Source of the DNA: Sphingopyxis sp.
GTDB taxonomy: Bacteria; Pseudomonadota; Alphaproteobacteria; Sphingomonadales; Sphingomonadaceae
Assembly (NCBI GenBank): GCA_030145715.1
Contig: JAIXHQ010000012.1
Coordinates: forward strand, 27,463 to 91,462
Reading direction: 5' to 3'
Length of the DNA: 64,000 nucleotides
Notes under the pieces: generated by a model
Databases searched by the model: none
Told to the model about the DNA's origin: nothing
Seen by the model: the letters and a program-made list of their open reading frames with translations, nothing else
Part shown: positions 17,819-26,263 of the stretch, piece after piece
Numbering within the stretch: the stretch's first letter is position 1
Layout: every line of letters begins with the position of its first letter
Translations under genes and position numbers: made by a program

Positions 17819-18430
17819 ATGATTCGCCAGAGCGTGATCTTTGACGTCGGCCGCGTCCTGTTCGATTGGGATTTGCGCCACCTGTTCGCCCGGCTGATCG
17901 ACGACCGCGACGAACTGGAATGGTTCGTGACGAACGTCGTCACGCCCGAATGGCATTTCCAGCACGACGCGGGGCGCCCGCTGGCACAGATGCTGCCCGA
18001 ACTGAAAGCCGCGTTTCCGGGGCATGACGCGCTGATCGACGCCTATGCCGCGCGGTTCAACGAGACGATTCCGGGGCCGATGCCGGGCAGCCTGGAACTG
18101 GTCGAGCGATTGGACGATGCGGGCGTGCCGCTGTTCGCCATCACCAATTTCGGGCATGAATTCTGGCAGGACTTTCGCCCGACCCAGCCGATCTTTGACC
18201 GGTTTCAGGACATCATCGTGTCGGGGACCGAAAAGATGATGAAGCCCGACCCCGCGATCTATGCCCTTGCGATCGCGCGATTCGGAATCGATCCGGCGGG
18301 CGCGCTGTTCGTCGACGATGTCGCGGCGAATATCGCGGGCGCCGAATCGGCCGGCATCGCGGGGCACCGGTTTATCGATGCCGCGACGCTGGAACGCACG
18401 TTGGTCGCGCGGGGGTTTCTGGCCGGTTAG
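17819..18430 (+). CDS. HAD family hydrolase (haloacid dehalogenase-like)
   Basis: A 203-residue HAD enzyme of the subgroup with a helical cap. Motif I is VIFDVGRVLFDWD, motif II ITNFG, motif III has the lysines of EKMMKPD, and motif IV is LFVDDVAANIAGA. The usual DxD is replaced: Asp10 is followed by V-G rather than x-D, a pattern seen in haloacid-dehalogenase and epoxide-hydrolase-N-like subgroups. Dehalogenase or phosphatase activity cannot be decided from sequence. The start at 17819 is the first ATG immediately before the fold. Confidence 0.8.
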   Translation: MIRQSVIFDVGRVLFDWDLRHLFARLIDDRDELEWFVTNVVTPEWHFQHDAGRPLAQMLPELKAAFPGHDALIDAYAARFNETIPGPMPGSLELVERLDDAGVPLFAITNFGHEFWQDFRPTQPIFDRFQDIIVSGTEKMMKPDPAIYALAIARFGIDPAGALFVDDVAANIAGAESAGIAGHRFIDAATLERTLVARGFLAG

Positions 18431-18474
18431 GCCGGGTTGATGGGGTTCGCGCCTTCGCGCGAAATCCTTTCCCC

Positions 18475-20652
18475 TTATTTCTCCACCCCCAACTGCGTCA
18501 GGACGAAGGCGAATTCCTCGGCATCTTCGCGGAGCGCACCCCAGCGGCCGGATTTGCCGGCGTGGCCCGCGCCCATGTTGGTGCGCAGCAGCAACGTCGC
18601 GTCATTGGTGCGCGTCGCGCGCAGCTTTGCGACCCATTTTGCGGGTTCCCAATAGGTGACGCGCGGGTCGTTGAGGCCCGCCGACACCAGCATCGGCGGA
18701 TAGGATTTTGCCGTCACATTGTCATAGGGGCTGTAGCTGAGCATATAGTCGAACGCCGCCTTGTCGGTGATCGGATTGCCCCATTCGGGCCATTCGCCCG
18801 GGGTCAGCGGCAGCGTTTCGTCGACCATCGTGTTGATGACATCGACGAAGGGCACGCCCGCGAGCACCGCGCCCCACAGTTCCGGCGCCTGGTTATAGAC
18901 CGCGCCCATCACCTGTCCGCCCGCCGAGCGGCCCTCGATCGAAATCCTGCCCGCGCTGGTATATTTGGCGGCGATCAGCCCCTTGGCGACGTCGATGAAG
19001 TCGTTGAACGTGTTCTTGCGCGCGGTCGTCTTGCCCGCCAGATACCAGGCACGGCCAAGGTCGTCGCCGCCGCGGACATGCGCGATGGCATAGATCATGC
19101 CGCGATCGACAAGGCTGAGCCGCGTCGTCGAAAAACCCGGCGGGACGCGATAGCCATAAGAACCATAGACATAGAGGTGCATCGGCGCGCTGCCGTCGCG
19201 CGGCGTTCCCTTTTTATAGACGAGCGACACCGGCACCGGAGTCCCGTCGCGCGCGGGCATGTTCACCAATTCGGTTACATATTCATCATGATTATAACCT
19301 GAAGGAATTTCCTGCACCTTCAGCGTCTCTAGCTTGCTACCCGCAACATCATAGTCGAACACCGTGTCGGGCGTGACCATCGATTCATAATCGAGCCGCA
19401 GCTTGTCCTGATGATATTCGGGATTGTCGCCGAGGCCCGCGACATAGGTCGCCTCTGGAAATGCGATCCGGCCGGGGATCAGCGGCGCGTCGTAGCGACG
19501 GACATCGACCTGATCGACGCCCTTTTCGCGCGATTCGAGGACGAAATAGTCGCGAAAGATCGAAACGCCGGTGATGTAATTGGCGTCCGATCCGGGAATC
19601 AGCGTCTTCCATGTTCCCGGCGCCCGGATGTCGGCGGTGGCGACGCGGAAATTGGGATGGTCGTCGTTGGTATAGACATAGAGCGTCCCGTCGCGTTCAT
19701 CGACGCTGTATTCGCGGCCCTTTTGCCGCGCCGAGACAAGCTGCATCTTTGCCTCTGGATTGTCGGCGGGCAGCAGATAGACTTCGCTGGTTTCATTATC
19801 GCCCGTCGCGATGACGATATAATTGTCGGCCGCGGTCTTGCCGATCCCGACGCCGAAACCGATGTCGGCCTCTTTATACAGCAATTTATCGTCCGCGACC
19901 GGGGTGCCAAGCCTGTGCAGACGAACATTGTCGGTGCGCCAGTTTTCATTGGCGAGGCCGTAAAGCAGGGCGTCGCTGTTCGCGGTCCACACCAGCGACG
20001 ACAGGGTGCCGGGAATGACGTCGGGCAAATCGGCCCATGTCGCCAGGTTTTTGAAGCGAACCTCGAACCGTTCGGAGCCATTGTCGTCGAAGGCATAGGC
20101 CATCAGATTGCCATCGGGGCTGATCGACACGTCGGCGAGGCGGAAATATTCCTTGCCCTTTGCCATCGCAACCTCGTCGAGGATCAGGACCGGATCGCCG
20201 CCCGCGACGGGTTTGCGATACCATTTCTTATATTCGGCGCCCTGTTCATATTCGACCCAATAGATCCAGTCGCCGTCCTTTTGCGGGACCGAGGAATCGG
20301 CTTCCTTGATCCGCCCCTTCATTTCCTGAAACAGCGTTTCCACCAGCGCGGCGTGCGGTTTCATCGCCGCGTCGAAATAGGCGTTTTCGGCCTTTACATA
20401 GTCCAGCACATCCGCGTCATCGACCGTCGGATAGCTGGGATCCTTTAGCCAGTGATAGGGATCGGACAACGTCTTGCCGTGCAGCGTCATTTCGTGCGGG
20501 CGTTTTTCGGCGACCGGAGCGGCGGACGGGGCGGGGGCGATACTGGTCAATGCGGCGTCTTTCTCTTTGGCGGACAGGGCGGGGGCAAACAGCGCGGACG
20601 ATGCGACAAGCGGGGTGGAAATTGCGGTCAGAAACATCCAAATAGCGCGCAT
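18475..20652 (-). CDS. S9 family peptidase (oligopeptidase B-like, exported)
   Basis: A 725-residue prolyl-oligopeptidase family enzyme. The N-terminal half is the seven-bladed propeller and the C-terminal half an alpha/beta hydrolase with nucleophile motif EGRSAGG, an Asp in the GLNDPRV region and a His in NMGAGHAGKSGR. These details match oligopeptidase B (cleavage after Arg/Lys) more than true prolyl oligopeptidase. A signal peptide (residues 1-28, ending FAPALSA) indicates export, unlike cytoplasmic E. coli PtrB. The start at 20652 follows AGGGGA. It is divergent from the aminopeptidase P gene, giving two peptidase genes back to back. Confidence 0.9.
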   Translation of the reverse strand: MRAIWMFLTAISTPLVASSALFAPALSAKEKDAALTSIAPAPSAAPVAEKRPHEMTLHGKTLSDPYHWLKDPSYPTVDDADVLDYVKAENAYFDAAMKPHAALVETLFQEMKGRIKEADSSVPQKDGDWIYWVEYEQGAEYKKWYRKPVAGGDPVLILDEVAMAKGKEYFRLADVSISPDGNLMAYAFDDNGSERFEVRFKNLATWADLPDVIPGTLSSLVWTANSDALLYGLANENWRTDNVRLHRLGTPVADDKLLYKEADIGFGVGIGKTAADNYIVIATGDNETSEVYLLPADNPEAKMQLVSARQKGREYSVDERDGTLYVYTNDDHPNFRVATADIRAPGTWKTLIPGSDANYITGVSIFRDYFVLESREKGVDQVDVRRYDAPLIPGRIAFPEATYVAGLGDNPEYHQDKLRLDYESMVTPDTVFDYDVAGSKLETLKVQEIPSGYNHDEYVTELVNMPARDGTPVPVSLVYKKGTPRDGSAPMHLYVYGSYGYRVPPGFSTTRLSLVDRGMIYAIAHVRGGDDLGRAWYLAGKTTARKNTFNDFIDVAKGLIAAKYTSAGRISIEGRSAGGQVMGAVYNQAPELWGAVLAGVPFVDVINTMVDETLPLTPGEWPEWGNPITDKAAFDYMLSYSPYDNVTAKSYPPMLVSAGLNDPRVTYWEPAKWVAKLRATRTNDATLLLRTNMGAGHAGKSGRWGALREDAEEFAFVLTQLGVEK

Positions 20653-20720
20653 CGAAAAAAATCCCCTGCGATGTCGCCCCATGGGCGGGATTGCCGCGAT
20701 GTAGGAATAAGGAACGTCTG

Positions 20721-22547
20721 ATGTCCAGCGCCATCCACGCAGAACGCCTGTCCCGTGTCCGTGCCGAACTGGCGCGGCGCGGCCTCGACGGCTTTATCGT
20801 GCCGATCAGCGATGAACATATGAGCGAATATGTCGGCGATTATGCACAGCGCATGGCGTGGCTGACCGGTTTTGGCGGTTCGGCGGGCAGCGCCGCCGTC
20901 CTGCCCGCCAAGGCGGCGGTGTTCGTCGACGGACGCTATACGGTGCAGGTGCGCGACCAGGTCGACGGGGCGCTGTTCGATTATGTCGGGGTGCCGCAAT
21001 CGAGCATCGCCGAATGGCTGGGCGCGCATGTCGGCGCGGGGCAGAAGATCGGGTTCGACCCGTGGCTGCACGGCATCGACTGGGCCCGCGCGCTGGGCCG
21101 CGCGCTGAACGCCAGGGGCGCCGAACTGGTGGCGGTCGAGGCGAACCCGATCGACGCCGCGTGGGACGACCAGCCCGCGCCCAGCGCCGCGCCCGTCGCG
21201 ATCCATGATGTCGCGCTGGCGGGGCAAGGCGCGGTCGAAAAGCGCGAGATCATCGCCGACTGGTTAAAGGCCAACGCGCTGGACACGACGGTCATGACCG
21301 CGCTCGATTCGATCGCCTGGACATTCAACATCCGGGGTCAGGACGTCAGCCACACGCCGGTCGGGCTGGCCTTTGCCCTGCTCCACGCCGACGCGACCGC
21401 CGACCTGTTCATCGCGCCCGAGAAAATGACCGACGCGGTGCGCGCCCACCTGGGCAACAGCGTCCGCATCCATGACCGCGCGGCGTTCGAGGCGGCGCTG
21501 GCCGGGTTGCAGGACCGCAAGGTCGCGGTCGATCCCGATCGCGCGGTCGCCGCCATCTTTACCGCGCTGGACGCCGCCGGGGCCCGGATCGAACGCCACC
21601 GCGACCCCGCGGTGCTGCCCAAGGCGATCAAGAATGCCGTCGAACTGGACGGAACGCGCGCCGCGCATGTGCGCGACGGGGTCGCCGTGGCGCGATTTTT
21701 GAGATGGATGGAAGAGGTCGCGCCGCAGGGCGGGCTGGACGAACTGGGCGCCGCCGCCAAGCTGCGCGAATTTCGCGACCGGACCGGCGCGCTGGTCGAC
21801 CTGTCGTTCGACACCATATCGGCGGCGGGCCCCAATGGCGCCTTGCCGCATTACAAGGTCGATGCGACGACGAACCGCGCGGTGGAAACGGGTACGTTGT
21901 ACCTGGTCGATTCGGGCGGCCAATATGCCGACGGCACGACCGACATCACGCGCACGATCGCGATCGGCGCGCCGACGGCGGAAATGCGCCGCCGTTTCAC
22001 CCAGGTTCTGAAGGGGCATATCGCACTGGCCATGGCGCGTTTTCCCAAGGGGACGCGCGGCAGCCAACTCGACATATTGGCGCGCCAATATCTGTGGGCC
22101 GACGGGGTCGATTATGCCCATGGCACCGGTCATGGCGTCGGATCCTATCTGGCGGTTCACGAAGGGCCGCAGCGCATCGCCAAGCCCGCCGGCGGACAGG
22201 CGGGGACCGAGGAGCCGTTGCACGCGGGCATGATCCTGTCGAACGAACCCGGATATTACAAGGCGGGCGCCTTTGGCATCCGGATCGAGAATCTGGTCGT
22301 CGTCACCCCCGTCCGCATCGACGGCGCCGAAGAGGATATGCTGGGGTTCGAAACCATCACCTTTGCCCCGATCGCGCAGGACCTGATCGATTCGGCGCTG
22401 CTTTCACCCGCCGAGGCCGACTGGATCGACGCTTATCATGCGCAGGTGTTCGAAAAGCTGGCGGGCGGAACCGATGGCGACGACCGCGCCTGGCTGGAGA
22501 CGGCCTGCGCGCCGATCGGCCGGTCGCCCGCCGCGCTGGCGGCCTGA
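20721..22547 (+). CDS. Aminopeptidase P family protein (Xaa-Pro aminopeptidase)
   Basis: A 608-residue M24 metallopeptidase with two creatinase-like N-terminal domains and a C-terminal pita-bread domain. Metal ligands are visible as Asp in LVDSGGQYADGTTDITR (two), His in HGTGHGVG, Glu in LSNEPGYY and Glu in IRIENLV. Length of about 600 and the trailing domain match the larger, eukaryotic-like XPNPEP1 type. It removes N-terminal residues preceding proline. No signal peptide, so cytosolic. The start at 20721 has AAGGAA upstream. Confidence 0.93.
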   Translation: MSSAIHAERLSRVRAELARRGLDGFIVPISDEHMSEYVGDYAQRMAWLTGFGGSAGSAAVLPAKAAVFVDGRYTVQVRDQVDGALFDYVGVPQSSIAEWLGAHVGAGQKIGFDPWLHGIDWARALGRALNARGAELVAVEANPIDAAWDDQPAPSAAPVAIHDVALAGQGAVEKREIIADWLKANALDTTVMTALDSIAWTFNIRGQDVSHTPVGLAFALLHADATADLFIAPEKMTDAVRAHLGNSVRIHDRAAFEAALAGLQDRKVAVDPDRAVAAIFTALDAAGARIERHRDPAVLPKAIKNAVELDGTRAAHVRDGVAVARFLRWMEEVAPQGGLDELGAAAKLREFRDRTGALVDLSFDTISAAGPNGALPHYKVDATTNRAVETGTLYLVDSGGQYADGTTDITRTIAIGAPTAEMRRRFTQVLKGHIALAMARFPKGTRGSQLDILARQYLWADGVDYAHGTGHGVGSYLAVHEGPQRIAKPAGGQAGTEEPLHAGMILSNEPGYYKAGAFGIRIENLVVVTPVRIDGAEEDMLGFETITFAPIAQDLIDSALLSPAEADWIDAYHAQVFEKLAGGTDGDDRAWLETACAPIGRSPAALAA

Positions 22548-22556
22548 TCCCCCGCC

Positions 22557-23018
22557 ATGGACCGGAGCAATTGGACCGTCCCGATCGACGATTTTCGCGT
22601 CCATGAAACGGTGCGCGTGCGTTTCAACGAGATCGACGGGCAGAATATCGTCTTTAACGGCAATTACCTGATTTACGCCGATATTGGCGTGACCGAATAT
22701 TTCCGGGCGCTGGGCGAGGGACAGCCCGGCCCCTATTTTCACCAATATGGTACAGATATTCGCGAGGTTCATTGCGAGATCGATTATCACGGGTCGGCGC
22801 GGCTGGACGAACTGATCACCATCGCGGCGCGGATCAGCCGGTTCGGACGGACGAGTTTCACGCTGCATTGCGCGATCTTTCGCGGACACGAGCGATTGAC
22901 CGACATCGAAATCAGCTATGCCCATATCGACCTGGACAGCGGCGGCGCGACGCCATTGCCGGGCAGTTTCATCGCCGAAGTGCGCCGATTCGAAAAAACG
23001 GTCCCGGCACAGGACTGA
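22557..23018 (+). CDS. Acyl-CoA thioesterase, 4HBT hotdog fold
   Basis: A 153-residue hotdog-fold protein of the 4-hydroxybenzoyl-CoA thioesterase/YbgC type. The signature region reads VRFNEIDGQNIVFNGNYLIYADIG, where the usual catalytic Asp of the D-xx-G motif appears in EIDGQ. Hydrolysis of a short or medium acyl-CoA is expected; substrate unknown. It starts 9 bases after the peptidase gene and is probably co-transcribed with it. Confidence 0.85.
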   Translation: MDRSNWTVPIDDFRVHETVRVRFNEIDGQNIVFNGNYLIYADIGVTEYFRALGEGQPGPYFHQYGTDIREVHCEIDYHGSARLDELITIAARISRFGRTSFTLHCAIFRGHERLTDIEISYAHIDLDSGGATPLPGSFIAEVRRFEKTVPAQD

Positions 23019-23071
23019 TTCGCGGGTGCGGGCCGGACGCCCGACAGTCCCTCTCTCGACCAAAAAGGTTG

Positions 23072-23136
23072 AAAAAAAAGGGCCACCCGTGGGTGGCCCG
23101 TGAAAGTTTTGGGAGAGGATGCCTAAAAGGCAGGGT
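23072..23136 (-). ncRNA. Candidate small RNA with anti-SD loop and terminator
   Basis: Reading leftwards, a promoter-like TTGCAC (23165-23160), 16-base spacer and CAATAT (23143-23138) precede about 65 bases starting near ACCCTGCC, which contain CCTCTCCC and end in a perfect 9-bp stem (GGGCCACCC / GGGTGGCCC) followed by eight T. No gene on the minus strand lies upstream to need such a terminator, so a free-standing RNA is implied. The pyrimidine stretch CCTCTCCC could pair with Shine-Dalgarno sequences, as in the alphaproteobacterial suhB/mmgR (cuckoo-type) RNAs; membership of that family is my guess, not shown. Confidence 0.55.
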
Positions 23137-23137
23137 C

Positions 23138-23237
23138 ATATTGCAGCGCACAAAAAATTGTGCAACTGCGAAATGAACATCTGCTATTGCATTTTTTGCA
23201 ATCGAGAACGTTATCATCGATCATTCGGCGCAATCCT
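23138..23237. other. AT-rich segment with two small hairpins
   Basis: Unusually AT-rich for this genome. It holds GCACAA-aaaa-TTGTGC and ATTGCA-ttttt-TGCAAT inverted repeats, which may be operator or promoter elements for the candidate small RNA (leftward) or for the gene at 23281 (rightward). Confidence 0.45.
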
Positions 23238-23280
23238 CCTCCCCCTCGCAAATTCCCGCCACATCGCCTAAATCAGGGGC

Positions 23281-23748
23281 ATGGGAATGTTCAACAAGAT
23301 GGATGTCGGTGGCGGCCTGGCGGATTTCTGGGCCTATATCCGCGAACCGCGCCCGCATCGCTGGGCCGCGTGGGGCGTTGCGCTGGCGCTGACCTGGACC
23401 GTTTTCACCGGGGTCGAGAAATATCTGATCCCCTATGAAAAGCCCAAGGAACAGATCATCTATTTCGAAAATTGGGGGGCGGACCGCAGCGCCGCCGACA
23501 TCCGCGCCGACTGGATCGCGCGCGCCAAGGCGACGACGCTGCACAATGCCAAGAAACGCGCCGAATATCAGCGGTTCGCCGACAGCCTGGGGATCGAATA
23601 TGATTCGGCGGAGGCCGACAGGGTGACGCGCGAGACGCTGGGCGCCGAAGCGGCGGCCGAGGCGAAGAAAAAGCCGGTGCCGGTGCATGTGCGTTCGACC
23701 CTGGCCGAACGCGCCGCGCGCCAACCGGCCGGCAAACCCCAGCCCTGA
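23281..23748 (+). CDS. Small membrane-anchored protein of unknown function
   Basis: A 155-residue protein not matched to a named family. One transmembrane helix lies at about residues 29-45 (WAAWGVALALTWTVFTGV). The rest is hydrophilic: an aromatic-acidic stretch IIYFENWGADRSAAD, then a helical segment with NAKKRAEYQRFADSLGI and a Lys/Ala-rich tail. It overlaps the start of ribD by one base (TGATG), so it is probably translated together with the riboflavin genes. Possible membrane tether or scaffold; nothing more can be said. Confidence 0.75.
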   Translation: MGMFNKMDVGGGLADFWAYIREPRPHRWAAWGVALALTWTVFTGVEKYLIPYEKPKEQIIYFENWGADRSAADIRADWIARAKATTLHNAKKRAEYQRFADSLGIEYDSAEADRVTRETLGAEAAAEAKKKPVPVHVRSTLAERAARQPAGKPQP

Positions 23749-24725
23749 TGCGGCGACCGCCCGCCGATGCCGACTGGATGGCGGTCGCCATCGCGCTGTC
23801 GCGGCGCGGCCGACCTGCGGCGGCGCCCAATCCCAATGTCGGTTGCCTGCTGGTGCGCGACGGCATCGTCGTGGCGCGCGGATGGACCCAGCCCGGCGGG
23901 CGCCCCCATGCCGAGGCGGTGGCGATCGCGGCGGCGGGCACCACGGCGCGCGGCGCGACCGCCTATGTCAGCCTGGAACCCTGTGCCCATGCCAGCGCGC
24001 GCGGCGGTTGCTGTACCGACGCGCTGATCGCCGCCGGAGTGGCGCGCGTCGTGATCGCGGCGCAGGACCCCGATCCGCGCACCGATGGCCGGGGCATCGC
24101 CCGGTTGCAGGACGCGGGGGTCGAGGTCATGTTCAACATGGCGGCCGCCGACGCGCGGCGGGCGATGGCGCCATGGTGGTCGCGCACGACGCGCGGGCGA
24201 CCGTTCGTCACGCTGAAACTGGCGACGTCGCTGGACGGGCGGATCGCGCGCGCCGACGGGTCGAGCCGCTGGATCACCGGCGACCGCGCCCGCGCCCATG
24301 GCCATTTGGAACGCGCGCGGCATCAGGCGATCCTGGTCGGGCGCGGCACATTCGACGCCGACGCGCCCCGGCTGGACGTGCGATTGCCGGGGCTGGAGGA
24401 TCGCAGCCCCCGCAAGCTGCTGTTCACCCGCGGCGCGGCGCCCGACGGCTGGACCGCCGTCGCGTCCCCCGATGCGGCGCTGGACGTCGATTCGATCCTG
24501 GTCGAGGGGGGCGCGGGCGCGGCGTCGGCGTTTCTGGCCGCCGACCGCGTCGACCGGCTGATCCTCTATCGCGCGCCGATCCTGATCGGCGACGGCAAGC
24601 CCGCGCTGAACGACATCGGCCTGGCCGACCTGGCCGACGCGCATGGCCGCTGGCGCCCGACCGACAGCCGCCTGCTTGGCAGCGACCGGATCGACGTCTA
24701 CGAGCGGGTCAGAGAAGGATCCTAG
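23748..24725 (+). CDS. ribD: Bifunctional riboflavin deaminase/reductase RibD
   Basis: A 325-residue enzyme carrying out steps two and three of riboflavin synthesis: deamination of diaminohydroxyphosphoribosylaminopyrimidine, then NADPH reduction of the ribosyl side chain. The N-terminal deaminase has zinc ligands His54 (GGRPHAEA, with catalytic Glu56), Cys79 and Cys88 in PCAHASARGGCC. The C-terminal reductase begins about residue 148 (RPFVTLKLATSLDGRIA) and includes the GRGTFDAD and LVEGGAG motifs. It overlaps the preceding membrane-protein gene by one base and is followed 5 bases later by ribE. Confidence 0.95.
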   Translation: MRRPPADADWMAVAIALSRRGRPAAAPNPNVGCLLVRDGIVVARGWTQPGGRPHAEAVAIAAAGTTARGATAYVSLEPCAHASARGGCCTDALIAAGVARVVIAAQDPDPRTDGRGIARLQDAGVEVMFNMAAADARRAMAPWWSRTTRGRPFVTLKLATSLDGRIARADGSSRWITGDRARAHGHLERARHQAILVGRGTFDADAPRLDVRLPGLEDRSPRKLLFTRGAAPDGWTAVASPDAALDVDSILVEGGAGAASAFLAADRVDRLILYRAPILIGDGKPALNDIGLADLADAHGRWRPTDSRLLGSDRIDVYERVREGS

Positions 24726-24730
24726 CCCCC

Positions 24731-25345
24731 ATGTTCACCGGCATCATCACCGACATCGGCCATGTCCGCAGCCGCGAGGATCGCGGCGACGCGCGGCTGG
24801 TCATCGGCACCGTTTACGACACCGACACCATCGACCTTGGCGCGTCGATCGCCTGTTCGGGCGCCTGCCTGACCGTCGTCGACAAGGGCCGGGACGCCGA
24901 CGGCCACTGGTTCGCGATCGACGCCAGCGCCGAAACCATCGCGCGCACCGCGGCGGGCATGTGGGACGCCGGACGCCGCCTGAACCTGGAACGCGCGCTG
25001 AAGGTCGGCGACGAACTGGGCGGGCATATCGTCACCGGCCATGTCGACGCGGTCGGCCGGATCGTTTCACTGGAACCCGTCGGCGACAGCGTGACCGTCA
25101 CGGTGGCCGCGCCCGCGACGCTGGCGCCGCATATCGCCGCCAAGGGATCGATCACCGTCGACGGCGTGTCGCTGACCGTCAACGATGTGATCGACCAGCC
25201 GGACGGCGAGGCGCATTTCACGCTGAACATCATTCCGCACACACAGGCGATGACGACGCTGGACGAAGCGGCGACGGGGCGTCCGGTGAACCTGGAGATC
25301 GACATTCTGGCCCGCTATCTGGCGCGGATGCAGGCGCGGGGATGA
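24731..25345 (+). CDS. ribE: Riboflavin synthase, alpha subunit
   Basis: A 204-residue enzyme that dismutates two lumazines into riboflavin. Two tandem lumazine-binding barrels are visible. The first starts at MFTGIITDIG, with IACSGACLTV; the second has GHIVTGHVDAVG and GSITVDGVSLTVND. Family length is about 200 residues, so it is complete. Together with ribD it makes one of the two riboflavin loci in this window. Its stop overlaps the start of the next gene (ATGA). Confidence 0.95.
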   Translation: MFTGIITDIGHVRSREDRGDARLVIGTVYDTDTIDLGASIACSGACLTVVDKGRDADGHWFAIDASAETIARTAAGMWDAGRRLNLERALKVGDELGGHIVTGHVDAVGRIVSLEPVGDSVTVTVAAPATLAPHIAAKGSITVDGVSLTVNDVIDQPDGEAHFTLNIIPHTQAMTTLDEAATGRPVNLEIDILARYLARMQARG

Positions 25346-25722
25346 CGACCGAGCGCCATGACGCCGCCCGGCCGCCACACTGGCACTGGCGCCGGTGGCT
25401 GTGGGTCGCGGCCGCGATCCTGCTGGCATGGCAGATTTATGCAGGTGGGGGCGAAGCGACGGCAAGGATCGCGGCGGCGCTTGGCGCGACCGCGCTGCTC
25501 GTCGCGCTGGGCTTTGCCGTGCAATATGTCGAGCAGCGGACGGAACGCCCGCGCCGGACCTATCTGCGCTGGGCCTATGCCGCCGCGGTGCTGGCGATCG
25601 TGCTCGTCGCGATGCCGCTGGCGATCGGCGCGGGGTTCATCGTCGGCGTGATGCTGTGGACCGGCTTTTCGGCGGCGGGGCTGGCCTGGGCGATCTCTTA
25701 CGAGCGCACCGAACCGCTTTGA
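25342..25722 (+). CDS. Small membrane protein, unknown function
   Basis: A 126-residue protein with four predicted transmembrane helices in two pairs (about residues 19-33, 44-61, 77-93 and 96-114) and no recognised domain. The start overlaps the ribE stop by 4 bases, so it is the last gene of the ribD-ribE operon. A role linked to flavin synthesis or transport is possible from position only. Transcription from the left probably ends in the repeat at 25735-25780. Confidence 0.7.
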   Translation: MTTERHDAARPPHWHWRRWLWVAAAILLAWQIYAGGGEATARIAAALGATALLVALGFAVQYVEQRTERPRRTYLRWAYAAAVLAIVLVAMPLAIGAGFIVGVMLWTGFSAAGLAWAISYERTEPL

Positions 25723-25734
25723 TCATTGCCTGTC

Positions 25735-25780
25735 CGTGATTTGCGAGCCGCGGAATATTCCATGGCACCCGAAATCGCTT
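25735..25780 (+). repeat. Dispersed intergenic element, partial copy
   Basis: Homologous to the distal half of the element at 36741-36839 and (reversed) 56915-57012: shared core GAGCCGCG-AATATTC and flanks CGTGAT / CGAAATC. It sits between convergent genes and its end overlaps the mmcB stop codon. Confidence 0.75.
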
Positions 25781-26246
25781 AAAATTCCGTCCAGCCCGCC
25801 GCGAGTTCAGGGTCGGCCGCCAGCATCGACCGGCGCATCGCGATCCGCCCGATGCGCAGCAGTTCGGCCCGCCGCCGCGCCGGGGCAAGGTCGCAGGCCA
25901 CCGCATCGCGCACCACCGCCGCGCCATAACGGTCGGCGACGATCAGCCCCGATGTTTCGCGGCGGTAACCCTCGGTCTCCAGAATCGAGGGGTCGAGCCC
26001 CGCCGCGAGCGCCCAATAGAAATGGTCGCACCAGTCGCAATAGTCGGGCCATTTGCCATCGCCGTGCAGGTCCGCGCGGCTCACCTTGATCTCGACAATG
26101 GTGATCCGGCCCTTGGCGTCAATGGCGGTCAGGTCGGTGCGCCGGCCATTGGGCAATGTGACTTCGGGAATGGCGACGAGACCCTGCTGCGCGAACAGCC
26201 GGCACACCCCGCGCGCGACATCCGCGGCCGTGATCGGGTCCGTCAT
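25779..26246 (-). CDS. mmcB: MmcB family DNA repair protein
   Basis: A 155-residue protein matching the MmcB (DUF1052) family, with a PD-(D/E)xK-like nuclease core: LPNGRRTDLTAID followed by ITIVEIKVSRADL, where Asp and Glu-x-Lys are the likely catalytic residues. HGDGKWPDYCDWCDHFYWAL is a family hallmark. In Caulobacter the gene is SOS-controlled and needed for damage-induced mutagenesis. Here it follows ssb by 17 bases on the same strand. No GTTC-N7-GTTC LexA site was noticed just upstream of ssb. Confidence 0.88.
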   Translation of the reverse strand: MTDPITAADVARGVCRLFAQQGLVAIPEVTLPNGRRTDLTAIDAKGRITIVEIKVSRADLHGDGKWPDYCDWCDHFYWALAAGLDPSILETEGYRRETSGLIVADRYGAAVVRDAVACDLAPARRRAELLRIGRIAMRRSMLAADPELAAGWTEF

Positions 26247-26263
26247 CGCCTAAAGCCCCGCGA

